Source: Paludibacteraceae bacterium
GTDB lineage: Bacteria; Bacteroidota; Bacteroidia; Bacteroidales; Paludibacteraceae
NCBI GenBank assembly: GCA_017508305.1
Contig: JAFVZF010000114.1
Span: 1 to 35,951 of the forward strand
Length of the DNA stretch: 35,951 nt
Reading direction: 5' to 3'
Positions 21,077 through 31,235 of the stretch are shown piece by piece (the stretch's first letter is position 1; the number at the start of each line of letters is the position of its first letter). The position numbers were made by a program, and so were the translations under genes. Below the pieces are notes generated by a model. The model had not been told where the DNA came from, searched no databases, and was given only the letters and a program-made list of their open reading frames with translations.

Positions 21077-23498
21077 TCATTCTACATCTTATAACAAGAT
21101 GTTTATACCCACCAGTTTTTTCTATCGAGGAAGACAAATACTCTAAATTAGTTCCCCTTCCAAATACAACCTCACTTTCTATATAATTATCAGAAAAGTA
21201 TAAATTTGTCTTTGGCGGTACTTCGATAGACAATTTTACGTCATACTGGTCATAAAAAACATTTTGTAATTCATTAGTTGATGCGCTCATAAACCCAGGA
21301 TCTCGCGACATTCGCGTACGTGAAGCGAATTGTCCAACCTCTTTTAAAAGCTCACTTATATTTTGCGATTGAAATGTTGTGTTAAATATCTTACCAAGGG
21401 AAGATGATTCAACGTAACGTGTTACTAAAATTGGAATAGGCAAAGAAAAACCAGAGATTTTTTTATCAAGAAGTTTAACAGTTTTTAAATCGTCTATAGT
21501 CATTCCATGAGCTTTAAGTTTAGCTATTGCATCCTTGTTAAGTTTTCCAAATACTTTCGTTTCTCTAAAATCTTGATTTATCAACATACTATTACCCGTT
21601 CGTACATAGCCAGCTCTGCCCCATCGTATATTAGACCCTTTTACAGAATGATTCCATAATTGATAGTGTTCCTGCTTTGTTTCTATTTGATTTCCATTAT
21701 AAATTTTAAAATGTTGTGTATTTTGCAGATGAATAAAACCATTATCAACTACAATATCATTTTCCTTAACCGTCTTACCTAATGAGCTAATATAGTTAAT
21801 GAAATCTTGTTTTGTTTCTTCGCTTGATTTTGGAATAAATTGGCTTGTATCTTCTGTATTTGAGTTCTGCCTTCTTGCGAGTATGTTTTTAGATTTAGAT
21901 GCGATTAACTCGGCAAGTTTGTTTAATTCCGCCAAATCGGACGTATCTTTTTTAAATAAGGTTTCAAAATCAGAGAGCAATTTCTTACCAATCTTACTCT
22001 TTGAAGATTTGATAATATCAACATCGTTCTTAATGCTATCTTTTACCTTAAGCATTTCTATACGACGTTCAACTTCCGCAAGTTTGTGTTTATATGCGTC
22101 TCGTGATATTTCCCATGTTTTATATTTTTTACCTTTAGTTTCCATCCAAGAAATTTCATAAGCAAGCGACTTTCTTAATTTCTCTAATGCAGTGAATGAT
22201 TCAAAATCCCAATCCCAACGTTCAAGAGTTTTCTTTATTGAAGCGTAAACTATCTCTAATTCTGGCAATGAGAAGCGTTTTGATAATTTATGTACATCTG
22301 GAATAAGTGGTTTAAGTTTATTCTCCCACTTTTTGATTGATAATATCTGTTGTGATAAAACCTTAGTCTCTGCCTTTATCCCGTTTATATCATTTAGAGT
22401 CAATAAATTTTTAAGTAATGTAGAATCTACATTGAAATCAGATGCCACCTTAAGAACATTGTTTGCCGTCTTACTAACAAGTAAATTTTGTCGTTTTCTT
22501 TCTTGCCATCTTGCTTTAATATCTTGCACTTGACTTTCTGTTCGCATCGCATGTCGTATTTCCGCTTTCTCTTTGACAGATAAATCTTTCTTAAACTTCG
22601 CCCTGATGTGTTCCGGTACCATAAGTTCAGAGATGGGAATAAGTTGGTGGCGACAATTCCAACCACCTACGTTTACTTGGAAGTTCTGTTCGGTTGTACC
22701 TTCGATTAGACCCTTTGGAAGCCCCGTTTTTGGATTCATTTCGCACTCGTGGACCTTTCCATCAATTTCTATATATCCGTTCAAAATATCCTTTATTTCA
22801 GACTTGTGGATGTATTCCTTTTCGGTCAGTAGTTCGCAGAATTGACGCGAAGTCTCGATGACTGAACCCACGTACTGAAACCACTCCGCACCGAGGTCAT
22901 CGGTGAACAGGCGGTTATTCTCTCCAGCAAGCTGTGTCATCGCAGTAGTGGCATAGGTTTTGGCGTACTTGGCTAATGCTGATGTACTATCGTCGGAGCT
23001 CTCCAGTTGCTTGTGGAATTCATCGACGAGGTCGGCGTATTTGGCACCAGATGTCACAGCACGAAGCAGCATCTTATTAAGTGGTTCTACCACCGACGCG
23101 GTCAATGCAGATTGAGATAGCCCACTTGCAACGTTGCTAATGGCAATTTGTTGCAGTGCCTGGTGCTTTTTCTTGACGTTCTCTCCCAATGTCTTCTGTG
23201 GGAATGCTTTGCTATAAAAATCTACTTGTGCTTTGTAAAGCTTATCCATAGCATTAGCAACCGACTTAACACCGCCCATAAACTCTTTATTACTTGCAAC
23301 AGTTGCAAGCTTTGTACGGATAGTGGCAAGCAGTTTAATGTTGGCCGTAGTAGTGCGGATCTTCCCGGAAGCATCAACATCAAGTTTCTTAATGGCATTC
23401 ACAGCCGCCGAAAGCATCGCCTTCTCGGTTTTGGTGATAACAGAGTCGAATTTCTCCGACTCGTTATCAATTATTGAAAGAACGTGCTTGTAATCCAT
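21069..23498 (-). CDS. MuF-like head protein fused to a C-terminal ADP-ribosyltransferase toxin
   Basis: The 809-residue product has two parts. Residues about 1-300 look like a MuF head morphogenesis domain, with WFQYVGSVIETSRQFC (206-221) and VNVGGWNCRHQLIP (276-288). A long charged helical linker follows. The last 130 residues match ADP-ribosyltransferase exotoxins of the R-S-ExE class: R694 in VTRYVE, the GFMSAST strand (735-741) and E774-S-E776 in YIESEVVFGRGTN, where the second Glu is catalytic. These make Arg-directed transfer the likely chemistry. The gene follows the portal by 4 bp, as MuF genes do, so the toxin domain may be packaged in the virion and injected. The toxin half is far more AT-rich than the MuF half. 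Confidence 0.88.
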   Translation of the reverse strand: MDYKHVLSIIDNESEKFDSVITKTEKAMLSAAVNAIKKLDVDASGKIRTTTANIKLLATIRTKLATVASNKEFMGGVKSVANAMDKLYKAQVDFYSKAFPQKTLGENVKKKHQALQQIAISNVASGLSQSALTASVVEPLNKMLLRAVTSGAKYADLVDEFHKQLESSDDSTSALAKYAKTYATTAMTQLAGENNRLFTDDLGAEWFQYVGSVIETSRQFCELLTEKEYIHKSEIKDILNGYIEIDGKVHECEMNPKTGLPKGLIEGTTEQNFQVNVGGWNCRHQLIPISELMVPEHIRAKFKKDLSVKEKAEIRHAMRTESQVQDIKARWQERKRQNLLVSKTANNVLKVASDFNVDSTLLKNLLTLNDINGIKAETKVLSQQILSIKKWENKLKPLIPDVHKLSKRFSLPELEIVYASIKKTLERWDWDFESFTALEKLRKSLAYEISWMETKGKKYKTWEISRDAYKHKLAEVERRIEMLKVKDSIKNDVDIIKSSKSKIGKKLLSDFETLFKKDTSDLAELNKLAELIASKSKNILARRQNSNTEDTSQFIPKSSEETKQDFINYISSLGKTVKENDIVVDNGFIHLQNTQHFKIYNGNQIETKQEHYQLWNHSVKGSNIRWGRAGYVRTGNSMLINQDFRETKVFGKLNKDAIAKLKAHGMTIDDLKTVKLLDKKISGFSLPIPILVTRYVESSSLGKIFNTTFQSQNISELLKEVGQFASRTRMSRDPGFMSASTNELQNVFYDQYDVKLSIEVPPKTNLYFSDNYIESEVVFGRGTNLEYLSSSIEKTGGYKHLVIRCRMIK

Positions 23499-23502
23499 GG
23501 CA

Positions 23503-25275
23503 TTACTCCTCTACATTAGGCATTTGTATTTGTACTTCGTTTTTCTTCGTTACCTCGGCTGCATATTTGCATAGTGTCTTCATTTGGTTATCGTATGGCA
23601 GCTTTATAAAGTCTTTATTCTCACGCACAGCACGGCGTACAAACTGTGTTATATTGCACGAAATAATGTAATCCTCGTTAGTTATACCACCGTTTGCCTT
23701 CATGGTCATTTTGGTATCTTCTTCAATGCCATACAATGGATCCAAGTCGTAGATAAGAGTAACCATGTCTGCAATGGTTGGGTCTGTATTGAATTGACGT
23801 TTAGCATAGTCAATTTCTAATTCACGAAGTATAGCGGGATTTAGTTTTGCTTCGCGGCCTATTTTAATATCTTGCACAATAGTAGAGATAGCTATAATAT
23901 CAAACTTGGTTGGTACATTGATTTTTGGTAGCATCGCTCTGCGTTGCTCATCATTTGGCACAATGATTTTATAACGATATTCGCCAATGTAGTAGTACAC
24001 CAAATCAAGTATTCTCACAATATCCTCTGCAATAGCATTGACAAAGTTGTTCAATTCCTCTTTGTCGTACGCTTTAGCGACGCCAGACTGTGCCAATGGT
24101 GTTTCGGCCAGGAATTCCATGTTGATGGCAGAAAGAGCATCGTATATGTGTTGTCGTACGTTCTCGTCAGAGAACTTAGCAATATCGGTAGATTTTTGAA
24201 CATAACCGATAGGTGGTGTAGGTACAGAAGATTCTCCAATTTTAGATGCTTGTATTACATACTCCCCGTAAGGTGATACATTGGTAACACTGCCACGACC
24301 ATTACAATGCTTACACACTCGTTGTATTTCGTTTCCGGCTTCGTCTATTAACCATTCCCTACCTGTGCCATTACATACTGGGCAATCACTATTGGCATAT
24401 ACATACTTTTCGCTATGGATATGTTGCAAGATTTCTGCTTGCAAGTCACTATATACACGCACAGCCTCGTCCATGTCTGGTATTATACCTGCAATACGAG
24501 ATTCGTATATGGTATCGTTGTTTTTGCGAGCGAAGAATATACCACCAGCTTTGAACGCAGGTAAAGAACCTATATTGTGTCTATATACAGTAGATGCAGA
24601 CAGCTCTTTAGTATTGATTTGTTCGTACTTCAATACCTCGTTCTTTGTGATGATGTAATAAATAGAACCATTAGTATTAGCACGGGTGCCGTTATGGGTG
24701 GTGTAAGTGGTGGTGTCCTTGCTTTTAAGTACCACATATTCGCCCTCTACATAGTCAACTACTTGGTCGCTACCAAAGAATTCTGCAACAGGTCTTACGT
24801 ATTCTGCACTTGATTCTGGCACTTCCATAGGAATTATCGCAATGATACCATTCGCATCAATAAGATAATTTCTTAGCAACAAAGAAAATGCCCAATTGGT
24901 TAGTGAAGTAAAGTGTGGGTAGTTATACTCACAGTAACGCTCCATAGTTTCGCTGTCTGCAATAACCTTTGGTACTGCTGTGGTGTCATACTTAATATTC
25001 CAATCTTGCGAGCGTCTTATCTTTTCAAGTGACGAGAATACTTTGCTGACGGTCTTCTTGGTGATTGGTTCATAGATTTTGCTGCGGTACTCCTTAATAG
25101 CCTCACTCTCGTTAGGGCGTCGCTCCAGAATTAACTTTGTCGGCATTCTGCCTTCTGCGTGTACTTTGATTTTTTCGGCCATTTCTACACATAGCCTTTG
25201 ATTGTGGTAATTGCCAGAGGTAAGAATCGCGTTTACCTTACTCATTGTCAATTCGATTTCTCCGTTCTTTTTCAT
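23503..25275 (-). CDS. Portal protein with a DnaJ-like double CxxCxGxG insertion
   Basis: This 590-residue protein is assigned as portal from its size, its position just before the MuF gene and its pattern: EYRSKIYEPITKKTVSKVFSSL near 62-83, the NWAFSLLLRNYLIDANG crown side, and the long stem helices (LQAEILQHIHSEK). In the middle it carries CPVCNGTG (C298, C301) and CKHCNGRG (C321, C324), a pair of DnaJ-type zinc-binding motifs separated by 19 residues. I do not know of a role for a zinc finger in a portal. An internal Met at residue 11 is a possible start. Confidence 0.78.
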   Translation of the reverse strand: MKKNGEIELTMSKVNAILTSGNYHNQRLCVEMAEKIKVHAEGRMPTKLILERRPNESEAIKEYRSKIYEPITKKTVSKVFSSLEKIRRSQDWNIKYDTTAVPKVIADSETMERYCEYNYPHFTSLTNWAFSLLLRNYLIDANGIIAIIPMEVPESSAEYVRPVAEFFGSDQVVDYVEGEYVVLKSKDTTTYTTHNGTRANTNGSIYYIITKNEVLKYEQINTKELSASTVYRHNIGSLPAFKAGGIFFARKNNDTIYESRIAGIIPDMDEAVRVYSDLQAEILQHIHSEKYVYANSDCPVCNGTGREWLIDEAGNEIQRVCKHCNGRGSVTNVSPYGEYVIQASKIGESSVPTPPIGYVQKSTDIAKFSDENVRQHIYDALSAINMEFLAETPLAQSGVAKAYDKEELNNFVNAIAEDIVRILDLVYYYIGEYRYKIIVPNDEQRRAMLPKINVPTKFDIIAISTIVQDIKIGREAKLNPAILRELEIDYAKRQFNTDPTIADMVTLIYDLDPLYGIEEDTKMTMKANGGITNEDYIISCNITQFVRRAVRENKDFIKLPYDNQMKTLCKYAAEVTKKNEVQIQMPNVEE

Positions 25276-25295
25276 AATATCGTGAATTTAGATTA

Positions 25296-26075
25296 TTAAA
25301 TACTATTTCTTTGTGTAACGTTGCTGGTCATCTTCCACGCTGCTTTAGCGCATTTAATGCCGTTTACAACTGTGAGAACATTATCCCAATCCATTTCGTA
25401 TTCGTCGGTTTTGGTCAGTCTCTCGCCGTTGATATACACCTCATCGCAGCATAGTGCAATAAGTAGCCTTTTATGCCATTCTTCAGGAATATAGTTGGTT
25501 TCGCATTGGTATTCTTTAGTGATCTGCGAAAATAGCACTACCTTCTCACCATTCATTTTTTCATACACATTATCCTTTTGCTTGTAGTTTGGTTTGGTTA
25601 GGGCAATTGGTAGCCACATCTTAACTGGCGTGCTAACAACGTTCCATGGCAAACCAAAATCACCATTATAACCAAAGCAACGATATTTAATAAGCGACAA
25701 TCCCTCTTTAGATTCGTGCCTAATAAGTGGCGAAGAATAATAGTGGTAACCATTATCGAATATACAGATGCGGAACACTTCATTGGGTGCCACAAGTGTT
25801 TTAGCTTTGGCAGCACTAAAAGGAGAGTTTGTATCGGCGAATACTCCAGCAATGTATCTCCACTCTGTTAGACGTCCGCCTACTTCGCTACCTTCTATCA
25901 TATCGCCCTCGATATTGGTTAAGTGCATAGTGAAGTATGGTTGGATGCTTGTTTCTGGAACAAAGAAGGCAATGCCTTCATCACCAAAATACACCGGCAT
26001 TGGAAGCTCGCATTTATGTGGAAGTGATCTTAATTCACCTTCCACTCTCGTAAACTGAATAAATTGATTTTCCAT
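25296..26075 (-). CDS. Unknown tail/baseplate protein, 259 residues
   Basis: The protein is beta-rich and without transmembrane segments. N-terminal FTRVEGELRSLPHKCELPMPVYFGD and the middle VFRICIFDNGYHYYSSPL look like a beta-sandwich, and the C-terminal part EEWHKRLLIALCCDEVYINGE is helical. It is encoded between the large tail protein (5-bp gap) and the portal (20-bp gap). I cannot name a family; a tail tip or neck role is plausible. Confidence 0.55.
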   Translation of the reverse strand: MENQFIQFTRVEGELRSLPHKCELPMPVYFGDEGIAFFVPETSIQPYFTMHLTNIEGDMIEGSEVGGRLTEWRYIAGVFADTNSPFSAAKAKTLVAPNEVFRICIFDNGYHYYSSPLIRHESKEGLSLIKYRCFGYNGDFGLPWNVVSTPVKMWLPIALTKPNYKQKDNVYEKMNGEKVVLFSQITKEYQCETNYIPEEWHKRLLIALCCDEVYINGERLTKTDEYEMDWDNVLTVVNGIKCAKAAWKMTSNVTQRNSI

Positions 26076-26080
26076 AGTTA

Positions 26081-28411
26081 TTATTGATTTTTAGGTATTA
26101 AAGTAAATTCTGTTTCGCCCGATGTAAACTCTCGGTGCATTTCCTTAATCCAATAGTCAGCACCATTAACGCGCACTATACCGTATGGATTGGCAAGTAT
26201 TGTTTGGTACTGATCGTTGGTAGTTGGATACTTAAGTTTTACCTTCTCGGCACGCATAATAGGTCGCTCATAACTCATAGCAGAGTCTTCCGCAATAAGT
26301 GTGTCCTTCTTGTCGTGTTCGTAATATTTATAGTAAGCTTCATAAGAACCATGGTAACGTGTAGGCTTGGCAGCAGCTTTATAGTTAACCTTGCCCGATA
26401 CGAATTGAATGTTTTTGTTCGTGTTAAATAGCGACATCCTACCTCTCCAATTCTCTGCCATACGCCTTGGAGATATTCGCACGTTGTAAGTTGTATAAAC
26501 ATCTGTGATGTTCTTAGGATTTTCTACACCTGTTCTAATTGTATAAGTTGGTTTGCCTAAAAAATTAGCACCTTGTATTGTAGGATATTGTTGTTCCAAC
26601 TCAAACACAAATATATTTTCGTCGTACTTAAACTCATCAGAAGACATTTCAATGGACTTTCTTCTTGCTTCTTCTATGGCATAGTTATCAGCGATAAATG
26701 TGCACAATTTAGACACTTCCTTACTCACGCTTTTTACTTGGCTGTTATACACGCGTTCGCTATGTATGTTATCGATAGAGTTAATATCTTCGTTGGTTGA
26801 ATACTTCTTATAACCAATGGTAAGCTTGGTAATAACATTATCTACGTCTAATTGCGTTGTTATCTCGTTAGGTCCGTCTATCTCCAGGATAACATCGTTA
26901 TTGTAGAAATAATCCCAACGTTCAACACGAACAAATGTTTGCCCTTCCTCGTCTTCAAACGACCAACCGATGCAACCTAACGCATCTAACGCCTCTATCA
27001 TATCTTTGAATGATATATTAAAGCCTTTATCAGAGAAACCGCGAATATCATAACCGGTAGCAAGTCCTAATAACGCCATAGGCCCTGCAATTGATTTAGG
27101 TGGGTTTAAGTCTAATAGCGAAGATTTAAGGTTTAACTGATTATTGCTAATGGTGCGAATCACCTGGTTAAGAGCACTGTTAATAAGAACGAATTTAGTT
27201 TTAACTTTCTCTGTAAATTGTGACTTCAGCGACATGCGTATGTAAGAACCAGCATGGACTGTTACACGCATTTCCTGTTCCTCGTTGTGATAGCGTTTCA
27301 TTGCGACACCATCATCGTAAAAATAATTGTTACGCAACGCAATTCCGAAAACAAGTTTACCTGTCTTATTATTCACTACATAACCGTTCTTAGTTTGTTT
27401 TAAAGTAAAGACAAGTTTGCGGTTGTCATTCTCCAAATAGTTAGAATATTGGCCAGTATATGCCACCATATTTCCTTTAGCTGCCACCCATTCAGGATTA
27501 GTCCATGGCATGTCAATCCATGCTTCACCATCCATCATTACCAACTGAACATCATATCGCGGTATTTCATTCATAACATTCCAAATGTAACCTGGAGGCT
27601 TGTTGTTATATAAATCAAACAAGTTATTTTCGCCAATAGCCTCTACCGTTACAGTTACATTTAGTTCGATAGAATAAGGCGAGTTATCTCCAAATTTCGC
27701 TGCAAAATCTTCTCCTGCATCAAATAATGGGGTGTAGTATTCGCTTACAATAGAGCCTGATATTTTCATATCATCGCCTTTTATTGATTCGGCAATATCA
27801 GCTTGTGGGGAACAAGTTCCGAATTCTTCTAACGTTAATTTTTCACAGATTGGGAAGTTAATCCAATGATGCGACTTATTTCTTGGTAGTTTAAATCTAC
27901 CTGTTTGGGCGGTCTCGGAAGTCCACACAACATCTTCTTTTGCTTCCATCAAATTGGTATATACAATAGCCTTGTTAGGGATATAAACGCTATGCTTATA
28001 AATGGAGCTGATTGTATTGCCTTCGATAGTTTTGTTGCTGTATATGTCCACGTCGGTAGTGGTACGATTATTAAACATGGTTTTTACGCCCACATCACCA
28101 ATTTTAAGCGACACAGAGTAGTATTCACACTTCTTTTCGCTAAAAGTGGACATATCCAATACACCCTCGTAAATCACATTGTGGCTTACATCTGTTACAA
28201 CATACCCTATCTCTGCGTCGATGTTTGTATCGTATTGTTCCTTGATAAAATGGGCTGCCTCGCCGTAGAATTCCAACGAGCTAACAGTTACCTGTGCACT
28301 CATGCCGTGGTACTCGCCACGCTTAATGGTGGTTTTCATGCTGTCAAAACCAATAGGCTCGCCTATCTCGAGTCTATTGGCATCATATTGTAAGTAGTGT
28401 TTTAATTCCAT
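26081..28411 (-). CDS. Large tail tip/baseplate protein
   Basis: The 776-residue product is encoded directly after the tape measure gene, the usual place for the distal tail or tail-lysin-like hub. The N-terminal part (ELKHYLQYDANRLEIGEPIGFD) and the central region with GFSDKGFNISFKDMIEALDA look like modules of hub proteins. The C-terminus has RVNGADYWIKEMHREFTSG, typical of tail proteins. No hydrolase motif is seen. I prefer the ATG at 28411, which overlaps the end of the tape measure gene by 10 bp; a TTG at 28420 is possible. Confidence 0.65.
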   Translation of the reverse strand: MELKHYLQYDANRLEIGEPIGFDSMKTTIKRGEYHGMSAQVTVSSLEFYGEAAHFIKEQYDTNIDAEIGYVVTDVSHNVIYEGVLDMSTFSEKKCEYYSVSLKIGDVGVKTMFNNRTTTDVDIYSNKTIEGNTISSIYKHSVYIPNKAIVYTNLMEAKEDVVWTSETAQTGRFKLPRNKSHHWINFPICEKLTLEEFGTCSPQADIAESIKGDDMKISGSIVSEYYTPLFDAGEDFAAKFGDNSPYSIELNVTVTVEAIGENNLFDLYNNKPPGYIWNVMNEIPRYDVQLVMMDGEAWIDMPWTNPEWVAAKGNMVAYTGQYSNYLENDNRKLVFTLKQTKNGYVVNNKTGKLVFGIALRNNYFYDDGVAMKRYHNEEQEMRVTVHAGSYIRMSLKSQFTEKVKTKFVLINSALNQVIRTISNNQLNLKSSLLDLNPPKSIAGPMALLGLATGYDIRGFSDKGFNISFKDMIEALDALGCIGWSFEDEEGQTFVRVERWDYFYNNDVILEIDGPNEITTQLDVDNVITKLTIGYKKYSTNEDINSIDNIHSERVYNSQVKSVSKEVSKLCTFIADNYAIEEARRKSIEMSSDEFKYDENIFVFELEQQYPTIQGANFLGKPTYTIRTGVENPKNITDVYTTYNVRISPRRMAENWRGRMSLFNTNKNIQFVSGKVNYKAAAKPTRYHGSYEAYYKYYEHDKKDTLIAEDSAMSYERPIMRAEKVKLKYPTTNDQYQTILANPYGIVRVNGADYWIKEMHREFTSGETEFTLIPKNQ

Positions 28412-31230
28412 GCTCCGCAATATTTTTTATTCATAATCTTGTGATAATTACCATCATCGGAAATGGCAACACCGCTACTATCCACGTGAACAGTCACGGT
28501 CTTTTGCTTAGGTAGGTTAGAACCTACGGCACGACCTAACTTGTCGTAGTCTATCATATAGCCCAACACACTTGGGAGTATCGATGTATCAACTGGACCG
28601 TTAATGATTGGCTCGCTGTACTTTGGAATAGAAGGCAATCCGTAATTAGTCCATTGTCTTGGATCGTGCAGTTTGTTGTTAGGTACAATGCTCGCACCTT
28701 GTGGAATATACATAAGCTCAGGACCTTTTTCCCCTACTAACGCATACTCCCCTGCACCACCTTTACGACCTTTAGCGTATTTAGGAAGTGGTTTAGCAAG
28801 TGCAATTGCCAATTGAGTAGCACCCAAAGCTGACGCAATTGCAATACCAGCAATGCCCATCGGTGATGGTGGTGGACCAAACTGTGCGATTGCTTGCATA
28901 ATAGCCATAGCAGTATTAAGACCAATACTAAACACAGCCGATGCTTTTTCTGCCGCAGCAGCTTTGCGTTTAAGTGCGATTTTCTTGTCTTCCAACTCCT
29001 TTTCGCTGATGTACTTCTTTTGGGCGTCTTCTTTGGCTTCTTGTGCATCGGTGGTGTACATTTCGTCTAACGCTTCTAATTCGCTTTGTATATGGTCTTG
29101 AATAGCGCCAAAAATCTCGTTCGCCAAATCGCCAATACCTTGCAGAATGGTCATTGCAAGTTCTTGTTGTTGAGCTCGCTGTTCTGCCAATATCTCCGCC
29201 TGTTCTTCCAAAGCTTCACGCTCGATGTCAAGTTTAGCGTCTTGGAATTCTTGTTCTGATATTAAACCTGCTTGATATTGGGCGTTTAACTCGTCCATTC
29301 TTACCTGGCGTAAGTTCTTGTCGTGTGCTGCCAATGTTTCACGAGCTTGTTTAATCTGTTCGTTGGTTGCATTCTCGCTATTGAGAATAGCAATAGCAGC
29401 ATTTTCTTCGGCTTTGATGCGATTATTTGCTTGTGCGGTGGTCTTCGCTATGGTATTAGCAGAATGCTCGTTTTGTAGTTTTTTTAAATCGTCATGCAAT
29501 TTATGTTCAACGGCAAGTATCTTTTCAGCCTTTAGTTTCGCATTGTCTTCACTCTCGTTGATTGCTTTTATTTCAAGCTCGGCAAGATCTTCAAGCGATT
29601 GTTTTTTTGCTTCGTACACATCTTCGCCACCGTATATCTCAGCTATTTTAGCGTTGTTCTCAATTTGTAATCGCTGAAGTTCGTTATCCGCATCAGTTTG
29701 CACCTTGGCAATCTCTCTGTTCATCTGCTCGGCCAGCGCCTTGCGTAGTGCAATTTCCGCCTTAGAATTGCCTGTAATAGCAGATATTTTCTTTTGGAAG
29801 TCTCGTTTTATCTGCGCTATTTCTTGGGCGGTAGAGTCCTTCATTAAGGCTATACGAACATCCTTTAGTTGTTCTTCCGCCTCTTTGATTTCTTCCTTGC
29901 GTTTTTGGATCGCTTCTTTCTCTGCCTTCAATTTTTCCTCATTGTTTTTAACTCTCTCCGCAATCTCACGCACGTGTACATCTTGGCGGAATTTAACAAG
30001 TTCCTCGTTCTTAGCTTTGTAGATCTCTTTAAGTTTATCCATCTGTTCTTGTTCTTCATCACTGATGCCAAACCACGAGTCTTGTTTAAGCTTAACCATC
30101 TTATTGTATGCACGTACAGCCGTGTTATATTGGTTTAGCAATCCGTTTTCTTGAATCTTAGCAACCTCTTTCCATGTCTTGCCCTCTGCCTCGGCAAGTT
30201 TAGCAGCGTAGTCCGAAGAATCTCCGATATTCTTAATGCGTTTCTCGGTTTCTTCCATAATGCCGTTGAAATTGCGTTGTTCCTTGGCGCTGCTGCTTAG
30301 GGCAGATGTCAAATAAGCAAGACCAGCCACCAAAGCAGCCACACCCGCCACGATTAGCATTACAGGATTGGCAAGTAGTGCAGCATTGAACGACCATGTG
30401 GCAGCAGTAGCCGCTGTAGTTGCAGTAGCAGATGCACCTTTGGCAGCAGTTTCAGCAGCAGTAGCCGCGGTAGATGCTCCCGTTAGTGCTACTTCTTTGG
30501 TTTTTTCCTTGTTGAATAGTTTTTGTAGTGCGTGACGAATCACCACGTTGGCAGCACTATCTTTGTTTAGCACATTGGCCACTTGTTGCACACCATTCAG
30601 CACGGCAAGTGCAGCCTGCACCTTAAGGAACGCATCTTGTAGTTCTTCGCTCTCTCCACCTAACAAGGCAGCGGCAGACGTAGCGGCATTAAATGCACCA
30701 GCAATACCACTACCCACACTCATAGCAGCGTCAAGGTTCTTGGTGTCCGATGCAAGGATGTTTATTTGTTGTTGGGTGTCGCCCATTTGGTCGGTAAGTT
30801 CTGCCGCCCTCACAGATAGGTCAATAAATGCTTGCGACGATGTATCGCCCGCCATTTCCATTTGCATAAGCTGTTCACGGATGGCACGTATCTGTTGTGT
30901 CATCTTAGAGCCTACGCCATTCATAGCATTGGTATTGCTCACCAATTGCTTAAGCGACTTAATGTTTTTCTCGTTGGCAGTTACCTGGCCTTGCATTTCT
31001 TTGCGAAGTCCACGGTAATACTCGGCATTCTTGGCAAGTGCTTGTTGCAGTTCCTTACCAGATAGCCCCAACGCCTTAATAGATGCAGCATCTTCTCTTT
31101 CGGCTTGGGCAGTCTTTAGCATCTGTGCTTCCAACTCCTTAGAACGATTAGAAAGCTCTTTAATCTGCAACTGTGCTTCCGATAGGTCTGCTTCACCGGT
31201 TACACGTATCAGTATGTTATTATCAGCCAT
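28402..31230 (-). CDS. Tape measure protein
   Basis: This 942-residue protein sets tail length. It begins with a beta-strand start (NNILIRVTGEADLSEAQLQI), has long coiled coils and two hydrophobic zones (about 283-312, LANPVMLIVAGVAALVAGLA; and about 780-835, GIAGIAIASALGATQLAIAL). It ends with the typical GEYALVGEKGPELMYIPQGA segment. It follows the overlapping tail chaperone genes by 5 bp, the canonical order in siphophages. Its 3' end overlaps the next gene. Confidence 0.9.
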   Translation of the reverse strand: MADNNILIRVTGEADLSEAQLQIKELSNRSKELEAQMLKTAQAEREDAASIKALGLSGKELQQALAKNAEYYRGLRKEMQGQVTANEKNIKSLKQLVSNTNAMNGVGSKMTQQIRAIREQLMQMEMAGDTSSQAFIDLSVRAAELTDQMGDTQQQINILASDTKNLDAAMSVGSGIAGAFNAATSAAALLGGESEELQDAFLKVQAALAVLNGVQQVANVLNKDSAANVVIRHALQKLFNKEKTKEVALTGASTAATAAETAAKGASATATTAATAATWSFNAALLANPVMLIVAGVAALVAGLAYLTSALSSSAKEQRNFNGIMEETEKRIKNIGDSSDYAAKLAEAEGKTWKEVAKIQENGLLNQYNTAVRAYNKMVKLKQDSWFGISDEEQEQMDKLKEIYKAKNEELVKFRQDVHVREIAERVKNNEEKLKAEKEAIQKRKEEIKEAEEQLKDVRIALMKDSTAQEIAQIKRDFQKKISAITGNSKAEIALRKALAEQMNREIAKVQTDADNELQRLQIENNAKIAEIYGGEDVYEAKKQSLEDLAELEIKAINESEDNAKLKAEKILAVEHKLHDDLKKLQNEHSANTIAKTTAQANNRIKAEENAAIAILNSENATNEQIKQARETLAAHDKNLRQVRMDELNAQYQAGLISEQEFQDAKLDIEREALEEQAEILAEQRAQQQELAMTILQGIGDLANEIFGAIQDHIQSELEALDEMYTTDAQEAKEDAQKKYISEKELEDKKIALKRKAAAAEKASAVFSIGLNTAMAIMQAIAQFGPPPSPMGIAGIAIASALGATQLAIALAKPLPKYAKGRKGGAGEYALVGEKGPELMYIPQGASIVPNNKLHDPRQWTNYGLPSIPKYSEPIINGPVDTSILPSVLGYMIDYDKLGRAVGSNLPKQKTVTVHVDSSGVAISDDGNYHKIMNKKYCGAWN

Positions 31231-31235
31231 AGGTG

